From assembly GCF_003432035.1 (NCBI RefSeq), contig NZ_QOHO01000011.1, positions 1 through 64,000 of the forward strand: 64,000 nt of DNA, written 5' to 3'. Below the pieces are notes generated by a model. The model searched no databases, was not told the DNA's origin, and worked only from the letters and a program-made list of their open reading frames with translations. Origin of the DNA: Lacrimispora amygdalina (GTDB lineage: Bacteria > Bacillota > Clostridia > Lachnospirales > Lachnospiraceae). Made by a program: the position numbers and the translations under genes. Positions 1 through 7,972 of this stretch are shown piece by piece. How positions within the stretch are numbered: position 1 is the stretch's first letter; every line of letters begins with the position of its first letter.

Positions 1-203
1 TAATCAAGTAAACTGAAATTTTTTTGATAAGGATATGCAATTTCATTATAGGTATTAAAGACGGAGCTACTTATTATACAAAGCAGATAAATCCACGGGT
101 ATAAAATCGCCTCGTCTTTAAAATTGATATAAAATTTATTTGGCATCAAATGTGCTTTTCACTTTTATTCATAATCTAAGAACTTATAATGTTTTTAGAT
201 AAA

Positions 204-776
204 TTAAAGTACTATTGTAGATTCGTTATCTTTTACAGGAAGGTTATTATAATTCTCATCTTGGGCACCAACATCATTTTTAGGAGCTGTATCAGAAAAA
301 ACGGTCGCTGTACTCCCCTGGTCATCTGTTATTTGAAGCACTAAGACATAAGCAGAAGCATCCACCTGTACATTAGGGTACAAACCTGTTACCATGAGTT
401 TAACTTCCACAGTACCATTTACTTCTTCAGAGCTGGACATCTCCTTTAGTGCCTCCTGTATTTCTTCCTTGTGAGTGGAAGCATTGGCTCCAAAAGTTAA
501 CCAACTCCAAAATCCACTCACTCCTCCACTGATCTTGTAGTCATTCACCATCTTATTATATTTCCTGGACGATTCCATATGTTTTAACGTAAAGCTAAAA
601 TTTCCTGACATTTCTGCATATGCTCCTGCTCCAGAAACCGATACTCCTACTCCCGAAAGACTCCCTTTTTTCTTTGTCACCTTCCAACCTGTAGTTGACG
701 TCGAATCCATTGCTTTATTTCTTGGATCATTAAAAATCACCTCATGTTCAAATGGATGTAAAGCCATATATTCCAT
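204..776 (-). CDS. Orphan protein of unknown function, 190 aa
   Basis: I do not recognise this protein. The ATG at 776 is preferred because AGGTGG lies 8 bases upstream; an in-frame GTG at 788 has no such spacing. It has no signal peptide, no membrane segment and no cysteine. Residues about 38-60 are rich in Gly and Ser with alternating small and beta-branched residues, which suggests beta structure. The middle (about 85-120) looks helical and charged, and about 120-150 again looks like beta strands. It stands alone, convergent with the pseudogene to its right, with no operon partner in view. No catalytic motif is visible. The poor gene density around it suggests an accessory gene, but this is inference. 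Confidence 0.6.
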   Translation of the reverse strand: MEYMALHPFEHEVIFNDPRNKAMDSTSTTGWKVTKKKGSLSGVGVSVSGAGAYAEMSGNFSFTLKHMESSRKYNKMVNDYKISGGVSGFWSWLTFGANASTHKEEIQEALKEMSSSEEVNGTVEVKLMVTGLYPNVQVDASAYVLVLQITDDQGSTATVFSDTAPKNDVGAQDENYNNLPVKDNESTIVL

Positions 777-945
777 ATCTTTAACCACCTTTCTTGTTTA
801 TAATATTATTAATATTAGCTCTTTAACTTAAATTATTCATAAATTTAAGTTTCATAACTCACAGGAAATAATTTTTGATGCATGCAGAAATGTCCCTTTC
901 CTGTCCCAGACTTCGCCCCATCATTAATAATGAGAAAAAAATCCT

Positions 946-1549
946 ATGGATGTGGATGAAAAGCAGCTTTGTCAGGTCATCTGTGCTTACCGCATTTTTC
1001 TGCCGTTTGTGGGAAATAGAAAAAATTGCTCTCAGCCATCCTGCCGGTATCAGCCTCCGGGAAAAGGACTTATCAGAGGTACAATACAGGAGTCTTGCAA
1101 AACAGGTCACTCAAATTTGTACAAAGCATCAGATTCCATGTGTACTTCATAGTTTTCTGCCATAGAGCTGAATGCGGAGGCGATACACCTTCCGCTTCCG
1201 AAAATGAGGGAAATGACCGATGTACAGAAGAGGCACTTTAAAATAATTGGTGTATCCTGTCATTCGGCAGAGGAGGCCAAGGAAGCTGAGATACTTGGCT
1301 GTACCTATATTATCGCCGGGCATATTTTTGCAACCAACTGCAAGAAGGGATTACCCTGGCGGGGTATCCGCTTCCTGGAATGTATCTGTACCAGTTTACG
1401 CGATCGGAGGGATTGAATGTAATAATGCCTGTTCTGTCAGTAAAGCAGGAGCCAAAGTAGCCTGTATCATGAGTGGGTTTATGACATGCGATGATGTAAA
1501 GTCGTTTTTGATGAGCTTTGAAGAAATGGAGGATCAGAAGCCATGTTGA
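946..1549 (+). pseudogene. Broken thiamine-phosphate synthase / TenI-like gene
   Basis: Three reading-frame pieces join into one TIM-barrel protein of the ThiE/TenI family, which couples thiazole and pyrimidine phosphates (ThiE) or aromatises the thiazole (TenI). Frame 1 gives the start (MDVDEKQLCQVI). Frame 2 then gives SHPAGISLREKDLSE and up to HSFLP, ending at a stop near 1164. Frame 1 resumes at about 1159 with AIELNAEAIHLPLPKM and runs through IIGVSCHSAEEA and YIIAGHIFAT. Frame 2 returns near 1385 with VPVYAIGGI and the C-terminal GAKVACIMSGFM. At least three frameshifts are therefore needed, so it cannot make a full protein. The encoded residues are still clearly readable, so the decay looks recent. 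No other thiamine gene is nearby. Confidence 0.82.
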
Positions 1550-1599
1550 GACCGACCGTGACGTCAATCACTAGCAATTTTTGTTTGCGTTCTTCTCTC

Positions 1600-1620
1600 C
1601 GCCGCCCTAATCGGGTGGCG
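1600..1620. repeat. GC-rich inverted repeat in the decayed region
   Basis: CGCCGCCC and GGGTGGCG form a stem (two G-U or mismatched positions) around the loop TAATC. It lies between the two pseudogenes, about 50 bases past the last ThiE codon. No T-run follows on either strand, so it is not an obvious intrinsic terminator. Confidence 0.35.
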
Positions 1621-1654
1621 AACTTATTGACCCGGACTGATTATTATAGGAGGA

Positions 1655-2083
1655 TTGTCTACCTATAATACTAAATATCAGAAAATTGTGAATTGAGTAC
1701 CTTTATTAGATAATACAACTCTTAGTACTGGTACTAATCCTGTCATAACCAGAAATCTGCTTAGTGACTTACAAAACGCTGGTCTTATTAGCATCACTCG
1801 TGGAGTGGGTGGGACACAACTAGGGAAACCACTTGATTCCATTTCCATTTACGATATTTTCGAAGCTACAGATGCAGATGAACTTAAGGATATCATTGCA
1901 ATTCATACTAATCCTCATCCTGATTGTCCGGTTGGTTCTATCATTCAAAGTGTGTTGGAAGAACCTTATGGGCGCATTGGTGATGCAATCGCACAGGCAA
2001 TGAAAAAAGAAATGCTTATTGATTTGATTCAAGATGTGAAAGAGAAAAGACCTGATTGGCTAGATGCAGTTAAACCTGATTAG
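1655..2083 (+). pseudogene. Rrf2-family transcription regulator, broken
   Basis: The 92 residues after 1805 are the C-terminal half of an Rrf2/YwnA-type winged-helix repressor: LDSISIYDIFEA, then a CPVGS-like segment and the helical tail. The same frame reads upstream through TGTNPVITRNLL and GLISITRGVGG, the recognition helix and wing typical of the family. However, a TGA at 1694-1696 interrupts it, and about 15-20 residues of the first helices seem to be missing between YNTKYQKIVN and STGTNPV. The only possible start is TTG at 1655, directly abutting AGGAGG. A shortened product from an internal start would lack most of the DNA-binding domain. Only one cysteine (in DCPVGS) is present, so an Fe-S IscR/NsrR role is unlikely; YwnA-type is closer. 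Confidence 0.72.
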
Positions 2084-2097
2084 TTTCCTTTGGTCGA

Positions 2098-2202
2098 ATG
2101 GTGTGGCACGAGTGGAATGCTATTTTCTGATCTGGATCACATTATCGAGCAACAACCAAAGAACATCTTGATGATATCAAGAAACTATTGGTATTAAAAT
2201 GA
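2098..2202 (+). other. Possible remnant of a coding sequence
   Basis: Just after the Rrf2 remnant one frame reads MVWHEWNAIF, a stop, then SGSHYRATTKEHLDDIKKL and a stop at 2200. The second half has the composition of a helical protein C-terminus. I cannot assign a family. The rest of 2084-2318 shows nothing else that I can support. Confidence 0.22.
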
Positions 2203-2318
2203 AAGATTTATAATGGATTTTTTAAATCCGGGAGGAAAATATATACAGTTCTATATTGCTGCTTATTAAATTATTGTAACTGTTGCTCTGGATATGCTCC
2301 CTGGCATTTTCAACTACA

Positions 2319-2798
2319 TTATATATTGCTTACCGCTGTTGCAGACAGAATTGAATTTGAAATAATAGCTCCTGAAGTGGTAACTAAAGGAGTTACATCT
2401 ACTGTATATGTGCAACACTCTTCTGTATTAAAATCACTATCACATACAAAAAATGAAAATGTTCCGACACTTACAAAATTTGAAATATTTGAAAAAATCC
2501 ACCGTTGTCCAACAGGGATATTTTGAATCATATTGCTACAATGCCTGTTAATCTGAAATATTAAAAGTATTGAATCAGTTTGCGGCTCTATAAGAGTTAT
2601 ATTACATGCAAATTCAATCTTTATTATTTGATTGCATAAAGCAGAAATATTTAATGGTACGTTTATAATAGTAATTTGTGTATTAGAAGCACCTACTGGT
2701 ATTGTCACTGTTCCAGTTGATACACATTTTAAAGTAACTGAGCTTTGCTTACAAAGTTCATTATCATAATGAAAATGACTTGGAGATAATAAACTCAT
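2319..2798 (-). CDS. DUF4489-like protein, 159 aa
   Basis: A small beta-rich protein without a signal peptide. From memory of the family, the order of motifs fits DUF4489: an N-terminal beta strand region, an LCNQIIKIEFACNI segment, an LIFQINRHC segment, PVGQRWIF, then TFSFFVCDSDF and CCTYTVDVTP near the C-terminus, ending in a repeated SNSILSA strand. DUF4489 proteins occur in spore-forming Clostridia and have no established function. The start is supported by AAGGAG 9 bases before the ATG. It stands alone, with 285 bases of AT-rich sequence upstream (2799-3083) that hold a terminator for the neighbouring LCP gene and nothing else clear. A surface or spore-associated role would be a guess. 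Confidence 0.6.
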   Translation of the reverse strand: MSLLSPSHFHYDNELCKQSSVTLKCVSTGTVTIPVGASNTQITIINVPLNISALCNQIIKIEFACNITLIEPQTDSILLIFQINRHCSNMIQNIPVGQRWIFSNISNFVSVGTFSFFVCDSDFNTEECCTYTVDVTPLVTTSGAIISNSILSATAVSNI

Positions 2799-2993
2799 AC
2801 AAATAAACTCCTTTCAATATTTAACTTTATCTGCATACACAGAATATAGTAACAGCTATCTACAAGCTGGTGGTTAATATATATTACTCAATAAAATGTT
2901 GAAATGTTCCATTTATCACGTTAAAAGAACTTTTATTTTTAGACTAATTATCAAGTGCCAGTTAAATTAGTGTCATGCCTGGGCACACAATAA

Positions 2994-3036
2994 AGCGACA
3001 TAGATTTCCATAAATATAGAAATATTCTATGCCGCT
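2994..3036 (-). terminator. Terminator-like hairpin after the LCP gene
   Basis: On the minus strand AGCGGCATAGA pairs with TCTATGTCGCT (11 bp with one G-U), with a further inner ATTTC/GGAAAT stem, followed by TTTATTGTG. It begins about 50 bases past the stop codon at 3084. Confidence 0.6.
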
Positions 3037-3083
3037 TATATAATATAACAGTAAAATTAAATATTCTCTGAAATTAATTAAAT

Positions 3084-4604
3084 TTATACACCTGGGCCTG
3101 CGTTTGATTCTGGCTCGCTGGAAGCTTCTTCAGCTGAGGTTTTGTCAGAGCCGGCTGATTTCTTCGTTTCTGTTGTACCTTCTTTTGTATCCGGTATTTT
3201 TGCTCCAGGGCCAATCAGGCTTCCATCTTCATTGGTGGGGACTTCACCACTCTCCTGCTCTTTTGTTTCAGGTACTGTTGTTTCCTTAACTGTCTCTTTG
3301 GTCTCTTTGGTTTCTTCTGTTGTTTCAACTACAGCCTCTGTCGGTGCCTGAGTTGTCTCTGCCGGTGCATCAGAAGATTGTTTCTTCTTTTTACTGCTGG
3401 AACCGCCTCCGGAAGGAGCGTTTTTACCAGGTTCTGAAATACCGCTTTCTTTTGAAATTGATGCACTGATCTTCTTTACTGCTGAAGACGGAGCATAATT
3501 CTCCTGGCCGTAGAGAAACTGGTGCAGCTGCGCTACATTGCTCTCCAGTGTGGTTGGTATCACACAGTCCATTTTCCCAATCTTCATGGTAGTGCGTGAA
3601 AATGGGAAACCGACGGTTTCACCGATGTGATATTTGCTGATGCCTTTTCCAACAGCAAGAATATCATTCATGCCAACACTGGTGGAAATCTGCGGAAAAA
3701 TAGCTGCTATCAGGGTTTTTCTTGTGGCAAAATCTGCATTCTTGGCCTTTTCCATCGCAAGATTTACAACTTTTCTCTGACGCTCGGTACGGTTAAAATC
3801 AGTATCCATCAGACGCAGCCTTGCATAAGCAACTGCCTGTACACCATCTAAGTGATTCATTCCCGCATGTTTCAGCTGATGAGAACCAACTCCGGTGGAA
3901 TTCACTGTTTCTGTGATAAAACCGTTTATGTAAGCAAATTCCGGTTCTGTGATCTCCAGATCGATTCCACCCAGTATATTAATGGCATCTGCAACAGACT
4001 TCCAGTTAAAGGTTGCATAATCATCGATATTCAAATCCAGATTTTCGTTCAGTGCTTCTAACGCCTGCTTGTGGCCGCCCTTAAAGTAAGCTTCATTTAT
4101 TTTATGATAGGTTCCCTTGCTGTTGATTTTTAAGTAAGTATCGCGGTATACAGATGCCAGTTTAATCTCACCAGTCTCCTTGTTGATATTGCATAGCATA
4201 ACCACATCCGATAGCGCGCCCTTCTCTAAGTTACCATCTCTGGAATCCACACCAAAAACAGCAATGGTCCAATAGCCTTTCTGATGGGTCCGCTGATTAA
4301 AAAGAAGCAGGCCTGCAATCAGCAGCGCAGCAATAATAACCAGTTTAGCAATGATTTTGTGTTTCTTATGATGCCTTTTTTTCTTCTTGTTGTTCGTACC
4401 GGTCTGTTGACCGCTGTATCTGACACGGGGATTTCTTCCGTCACCCGTACTGTAATACGTTCTGTCACCATGTGAAGCTTGTATATGGTCCTGTGTCTGA
4501 CCACTTCTTTCAGATGGATTCTGTCTGGGCTTCTCCCGCATTCTGCTGTTATCGTTTCTTCTTTTTCGAGCCCGCATACGGTCTAATTCATCCTCATTAT
4601 CCAT
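3084..4604 (-). CDS. LytR-CpsA-Psr (LCP) family cell-wall polymer ligase
   Basis: LCP proteins are membrane-anchored enzymes that transfer lipid-linked glycopolymers (teichoic acids, capsule) to peptidoglycan outside the cell. The start at 4604 has GAGGA 7 bases upstream; the in-frame ATG at 4628 has none. Layout in the 506-residue product: a charged cytoplasmic tail (1-82, very basic KKKKRHHKKH at the end), one membrane helix (about 83-102), the LCP domain (about 110-365) with FGVDSR, the SDVVMLCNIN strand, VYRDTYL with the key Arg near 154, and ARLRLMDTDFNRTERQR. A disordered tail of about 120 residues follows, first a Ser/Lys-rich stretch, then repeated ETTE/KETKET motifs. The gene is monocistronic with a hairpin behind it. 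The family call is firm; the polymer is unknown. Confidence 0.93.
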   Translation of the reverse strand: MDNEDELDRMRARKRRNDNSRMREKPRQNPSERSGQTQDHIQASHGDRTYYSTGDGRNPRVRYSGQQTGTNNKKKKRHHKKHKIIAKLVIIAALLIAGLLLFNQRTHQKGYWTIAVFGVDSRDGNLEKGALSDVVMLCNINKETGEIKLASVYRDTYLKINSKGTYHKINEAYFKGGHKQALEALNENLDLNIDDYATFNWKSVADAINILGGIDLEITEPEFAYINGFITETVNSTGVGSHQLKHAGMNHLDGVQAVAYARLRLMDTDFNRTERQRKVVNLAMEKAKNADFATRKTLIAAIFPQISTSVGMNDILAVGKGISKYHIGETVGFPFSRTTMKIGKMDCVIPTTLESNVAQLHQFLYGQENYAPSSAVKKISASISKESGISEPGKNAPSGGGSSSKKKKQSSDAPAETTQAPTEAVVETTEETKETKETVKETTVPETKEQESGEVPTNEDGSLIGPGAKIPDTKEGTTETKKSAGSDKTSAEEASSEPESNAGPGV

Positions 4605-4809
4605 GACTCTGTCCTCAATCCTTTCCATGTCGTCTTAGACAACCCCACATATTTTATCAGAAAACCAAATCTTATTTCTTGCTTTTCTCTTAATTTTCTC
4701 AGTCAATCAATAATCTTTGAAAGATCAGATTAAAACTGAAATGGGGAAAGGATCTAATTTTCAGAAAAAGGAATGAGATGAATGTTGGCATAAAAAAGAG
4801 AATGAGGAT

Positions 4810-4853
4810 TCAGATATGATATCAGATATGAGCTCAGATGTGATTTCAGACGG
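4810..4853. repeat. 12-base tandem repeat, about 3.7 copies
   Basis: TCAGATATGATA, TCAGATATGAGC, TCAGATGTGATT and a partial TCAGACGG follow each other in the 304-base gap between the LCP gene and the HAD gene. Copies differ at one to four positions. The rest of the gap (4605-4809 and 4854-4908) is AT-rich and shows no gene or strong promoter. Confidence 0.6.
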
Positions 4854-4908
4854 TTATACAATTAGATGCATTCACAATTTCATAAAATATATTATCAGGA
4901 TCAGATTT

Positions 4909-5769
4909 TTAACCTGTTGCTAAGGCTGCATCTGATAAGACCAGAGTTTCAATGGCTGCCGCTACCCCATCCTCTTCATTGGATCTGGTGACCAGCCGGG
5001 CACTTTTCTTTATTTTCTCTGATCCGTTATCCATAGCGACCGTATAGCCCAACGGCAGAATGAGCATGGACAAATCATTCTCGCTGTCTCCCATGGCGAG
5101 GATCTCTCTGGGATGAATTTTTGTATTTATAGCATATTCAAGCAGTGCATTTCCTTTTTGGGCGTTAAAATGTGTCAATTCAAGATTGGTAGAGGCAGAG
5201 GAAGCAATGGATATTCCTTCTTCTTTTTCCAGGCAGGAACGGATATGTGCCAGAACTTCAGTGTCTTCATGTACGACTGACATTTTGTAAATGTCGGTTT
5301 CAGAATAAAGCAGATGCTCTTCCGATATAAACTGAAAGCGTTTCACAATGGTTTCAAAGGTATGTTCTTCGGAAACCATGGAAAGGAAAATTTTATTTTC
5401 AAAGCTTTCCTTAAATTCTTCCAGACTTGATGTTGTATAGCTTCCTTCATCAGTCATAAAATCATAAAGCACAGAGAACGGCCGGCAGATGGTCAGAATA
5501 CGGCTAATCTGACTTTTTAACAGTGTCTGCTTGCGGATTTGCTCCCCTTTGGTGTTAAAAACAGCTGCACCATTCATACAGATGATATCACAGGATATGC
5601 CCGCCTCTTTTAAAGGAGCATAAGCATCTGCATAATTGCGTCCTGTACATACAACAAAATCAATATTTCTCCTGTTCAGAGCATGAACAGCAGCCTGGTT
5701 TTTTAAAGATATTTTTCCATAACGGTTTAAAAGTGTTCCATCCATATCGGAGGCTACTAATCGAATCAT
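4909..5769 (-). CDS. Cof-type HAD-superfamily phosphatase
   Basis: A 286-residue cytoplasmic phosphatase of the Cof/YidA (HAD class IIB) type. Family members dephosphorylate sugar phosphates, flavin or PLP-type metabolites; the substrate cannot be read from the sequence. Motif I is SDMDGTLLNR (nucleophile Asp8), motif II is VVCTGR near 42, motif III is the Lys in AQKGNALLEY near 210, and motif IV is MGDSENDLSML near 230. The cap domain lies between about 85 and 190. The length is typical. AAAGGA sits upstream of the start. It is 6 bases downstream of the glycerophosphodiesterase gene and closes the ugp-type operon, so a role on glycerol-phosphate or sugar phosphates made by that pathway is plausible but unproven. 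Confidence 0.92.
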   Translation of the reverse strand: MIRLVASDMDGTLLNRYGKISLKNQAAVHALNRRNIDFVVCTGRNYADAYAPLKEAGISCDIICMNGAAVFNTKGEQIRKQTLLKSQISRILTICRPFSVLYDFMTDEGSYTTSSLEEFKESFENKIFLSMVSEEHTFETIVKRFQFISEEHLLYSETDIYKMSVVHEDTEVLAHIRSCLEKEEGISIASSASTNLELTHFNAQKGNALLEYAINTKIHPREILAMGDSENDLSMLILPLGYTVAMDNGSEKIKKSARLVTRSNEEDGVAAAIETLVLSDAALATG

Positions 5770-5775
5770 ATATTT

Positions 5776-6507
5776 TTATCCTTTCTCATCTACTATTCTT
5801 CTTGCAACGTCAGGATAATTGGTAATTATGGCTCCAATCCCCTTCCCTGCTAAGTATTCCATAAAAACTTCATCATTTACAGTCCATACATGTAAAGGAA
5901 TCTTACTCTTTTTGGATTCCCTGATCAGTTTTTCGGACCGCAGATTGTTTACAGATGGATGAAGGGCATCCGCCCCGATCATCCTTGCATAAGTGACTAC
6001 ATGAATCCAGCCGTCAGAATATAAAATCCCGGTTTTTGCTTTCGGATCCAGCTTTTTAATTTTTATTATGCTGGGATGATGGAAAGAGGAATAGATCACC
6101 CTCTCCTCCATCTCCATTTTTTTAACCAGCTTTAAAACTTTTTCTTCGATTCCCTTATACCGGTATATGCCGGTTTTCAGTTCGATATTAACAGTTAAAT
6201 CAGTGGGTTTTAACAGCTTAAGAACTTCTTTTAACTCTGGTATGACAGCAGCGGAATATTCCGGGTGTGTTTTATTACACGAAAACTGTTTTAGTTCATC
6301 CATGGTAAAATCCTTTACATTGCCGGTACCATTGCAGGTACGGTCAATTGTTTCATCATGGATCACTGCCAGTTTTCCGTCTTTTGTCAGCTGCACATCC
6401 AGCTCCACTCCGTCTGCATGCTGTCTTACTGCCAGTTCAAATGCTTCCAGTGTGTTTTCCGGGGCATATGCACAAGCTCCCCTGTGAGCCCAAACCTTTG
6501 TTTTCAT
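5776..6507 (-). CDS. ugpQ: Glycerophosphodiester phosphodiesterase
   Basis: This enzyme hydrolyses glycerophosphodiesters to glycerol-3-phosphate and an alcohol. The 243-residue GDPD TIM barrel carries the full set of active-site residues: His8-Arg9 in AHRGA, Glu17-Asn in PENTLEAF, Glu35 and Asp37 in GVELDVQL, and His50 in VIHDETIDRTCNGTG. It ends with the family pattern HVWTVND and GAIITNYPD. There is no signal peptide, so it acts in the cytoplasm on imported substrate. It follows the binding-protein gene by 25 bases in the operon ugpC-A-E-B-Q, which supports the uptake-then-hydrolysis reading. An SD (AAAGGA) lies about 9 bases before the ATG. Confidence 0.94.
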   Translation of the reverse strand: MKTKVWAHRGACAYAPENTLEAFELAVRQHADGVELDVQLTKDGKLAVIHDETIDRTCNGTGNVKDFTMDELKQFSCNKTHPEYSAAVIPELKEVLKLLKPTDLTVNIELKTGIYRYKGIEEKVLKLVKKMEMEERVIYSSFHHPSIIKIKKLDPKAKTGILYSDGWIHVVTYARMIGADALHPSVNNLRSEKLIRESKKSKIPLHVWTVNDEVFMEYLAGKGIGAIITNYPDVARRIVDEKG

Positions 6508-6532
6508 CTGCTAATATCCTTTCTGATGCCAT

Positions 6533-7930
6533 TTATTTATTTAAGAGATTATAATCGGCGATGGATTTATTTATGCTTTCTGCCATCTTCTTAACTGCAT
6601 CCTCTGGTGTGCCATTGTTATTAATCATATTTTCTATTTCTGTTTCTACTGTCTGCCTTGCTTCCGGAAATACACTTAACAGGGCGCCTGCTGACTGGGG
6701 TGTGGAATCATGAAGCTGATCAATGGCAGTCTGAAACTGAGGATACTTTGCAATATTATCCTTAAATACAGGTTCCTCATGAGCTGCAGTGGTGATGGGG
6801 AAATAGCCCGTCTGGGAATTCCAGAATGCCTGACTTTCCGGTGATACAAGGAATTTAACGAATTCCCATACCGCTTTCTGTTTACCGGCATCCTTATTAT
6901 TTAACGCCCATAAAGAGCCACCGCCGATAGAAACGCCTCCCTTATCATCATCACTGACCTTAGGGAAATAAGCGGTTCCAACTTCAAATTTTCCATTTAC
7001 ATCATTTAAGATCTGCTTTAAGGATGCGGTTGAACCCAGTGTCATCGCAGATTTTCCGGAACTGAAATCAGCAAGTCCTGCATCTCCTCCTCTGCCGACG
7101 TTGGGAGCATATCCTTTGACCGATAATTCTTTCCAGGCAGTCAGTGTTTTTACACCGGCCCCATTTTTATCAAAATCAACTGCAGTGGCTGCTGATTCTC
7201 TTCCGTTTCCGTTATCTGCATAATGGGCCTGCTGTTTACAGGTAAACTGCTCAAAAAACCAGCCGTAGATACCCAGGGAAATTACTTCTCCGGCTCCGCC
7301 TTTTTTAACCAGATCATCTCCAACCCGTTCTATCCCGGGAAGGCTGTCGGGAACTTCTGTAATACCTGCCTTTTTAAACATGTCTTTGTTGTAGTAGAGA
7401 ATGGGCGTAGAGGAGTTAAACGGCATGGAATACAGGGTGCCGTTTACTGTATAATATGCTGCAATATTGGGCTCTACCTGGGAAATGTCCCACTTATCCC
7501 CATCGATCAGCTGCTGCATCGGGACTACCCAGCCGGAATCTATCATAAACCTGGTTCCGATGTCGTAAATCTGAACGAGATCTGCTCCCATGTTACCGAT
7601 CTGCGCACTTTTCAGCTTGTTAATGGCATCGTCATAGCTGCCCTGATACTGGGCCTCAACGGTGATTCCTGAAGTATTTTCCTTATTAAACTTTTCTACA
7701 AGCGCATCAATGGCTTCTCCATTGACACCTCCCATGGAGTGCCAGAATGTAATGGAAGTCTTTTGTGTATCTCCTTTCGTATCTGCGGCAACAGGAGCTG
7801 CGGTGGTTGTAACCTCTTCCTTTGTTTCAGATGCGGCGGTATTTCCGGATCCGGTCTGACTTGCACAGCCGGACAGCATTCCTGCAGCCATTAAAGCTGC
7901 CATACAAAAGGAAACTGCTCTCTTTTTCAT
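6533..7930 (-). CDS. ugpB: ABC transporter substrate-binding lipoprotein, UgpB-type
   Basis: Extracellular solute-binding protein of family 1 (MalE/UgpB). The 465-residue protein starts with a lipoprotein signal: basic MKKR, a hydrophobic run, and the lipobox LSGC with Cys22 as lipidation site. A Thr/Ala/Glu linker then leads into the fold at TSITFWHSMGG. The motif YDDAINKLKSAQ and the AYYTVNGTLYSMPFNSSTPILYY segment are typical of the glycerol-3-phosphate/sugar branch. It is placed with two permeases, an ATPase and a GDPD, so glycerol-3-phosphate or glycerophosphodiesters are the likely ligand; a sugar ligand is not excluded. The SD GGAGG is good. It lies 42 bases after the ugpE stop. Confidence 0.9.
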   Translation of the reverse strand: MKKRAVSFCMAALMAAGMLSGCASQTGSGNTAASETKEEVTTTAAPVAADTKGDTQKTSITFWHSMGGVNGEAIDALVEKFNKENTSGITVEAQYQGSYDDAINKLKSAQIGNMGADLVQIYDIGTRFMIDSGWVVPMQQLIDGDKWDISQVEPNIAAYYTVNGTLYSMPFNSSTPILYYNKDMFKKAGITEVPDSLPGIERVGDDLVKKGGAGEVISLGIYGWFFEQFTCKQQAHYADNGNGRESAATAVDFDKNGAGVKTLTAWKELSVKGYAPNVGRGGDAGLADFSSGKSAMTLGSTASLKQILNDVNGKFEVGTAYFPKVSDDDKGGVSIGGGSLWALNNKDAGKQKAVWEFVKFLVSPESQAFWNSQTGYFPITTAAHEEPVFKDNIAKYPQFQTAIDQLHDSTPQSAGALLSVFPEARQTVETEIENMINNNGTPEDAVKKMAESINKSIADYNLLNK

Positions 7931-7972
7931 GTTTGTCCTCCAAATTTTATGTAATATTTATTCTGAACCAGG

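Noticed and set aside
1-203. Possible gene or terminator at the left edge
   Set aside because: AT-rich, no open frame with a ribosome site and no stable hairpin with a T-run that I could confirm.
7223-7672. Plus-strand 149-residue frame opposite ugpB
   Set aside because: Antisense to a firm binding-protein gene, no SD, no recognisable protein.
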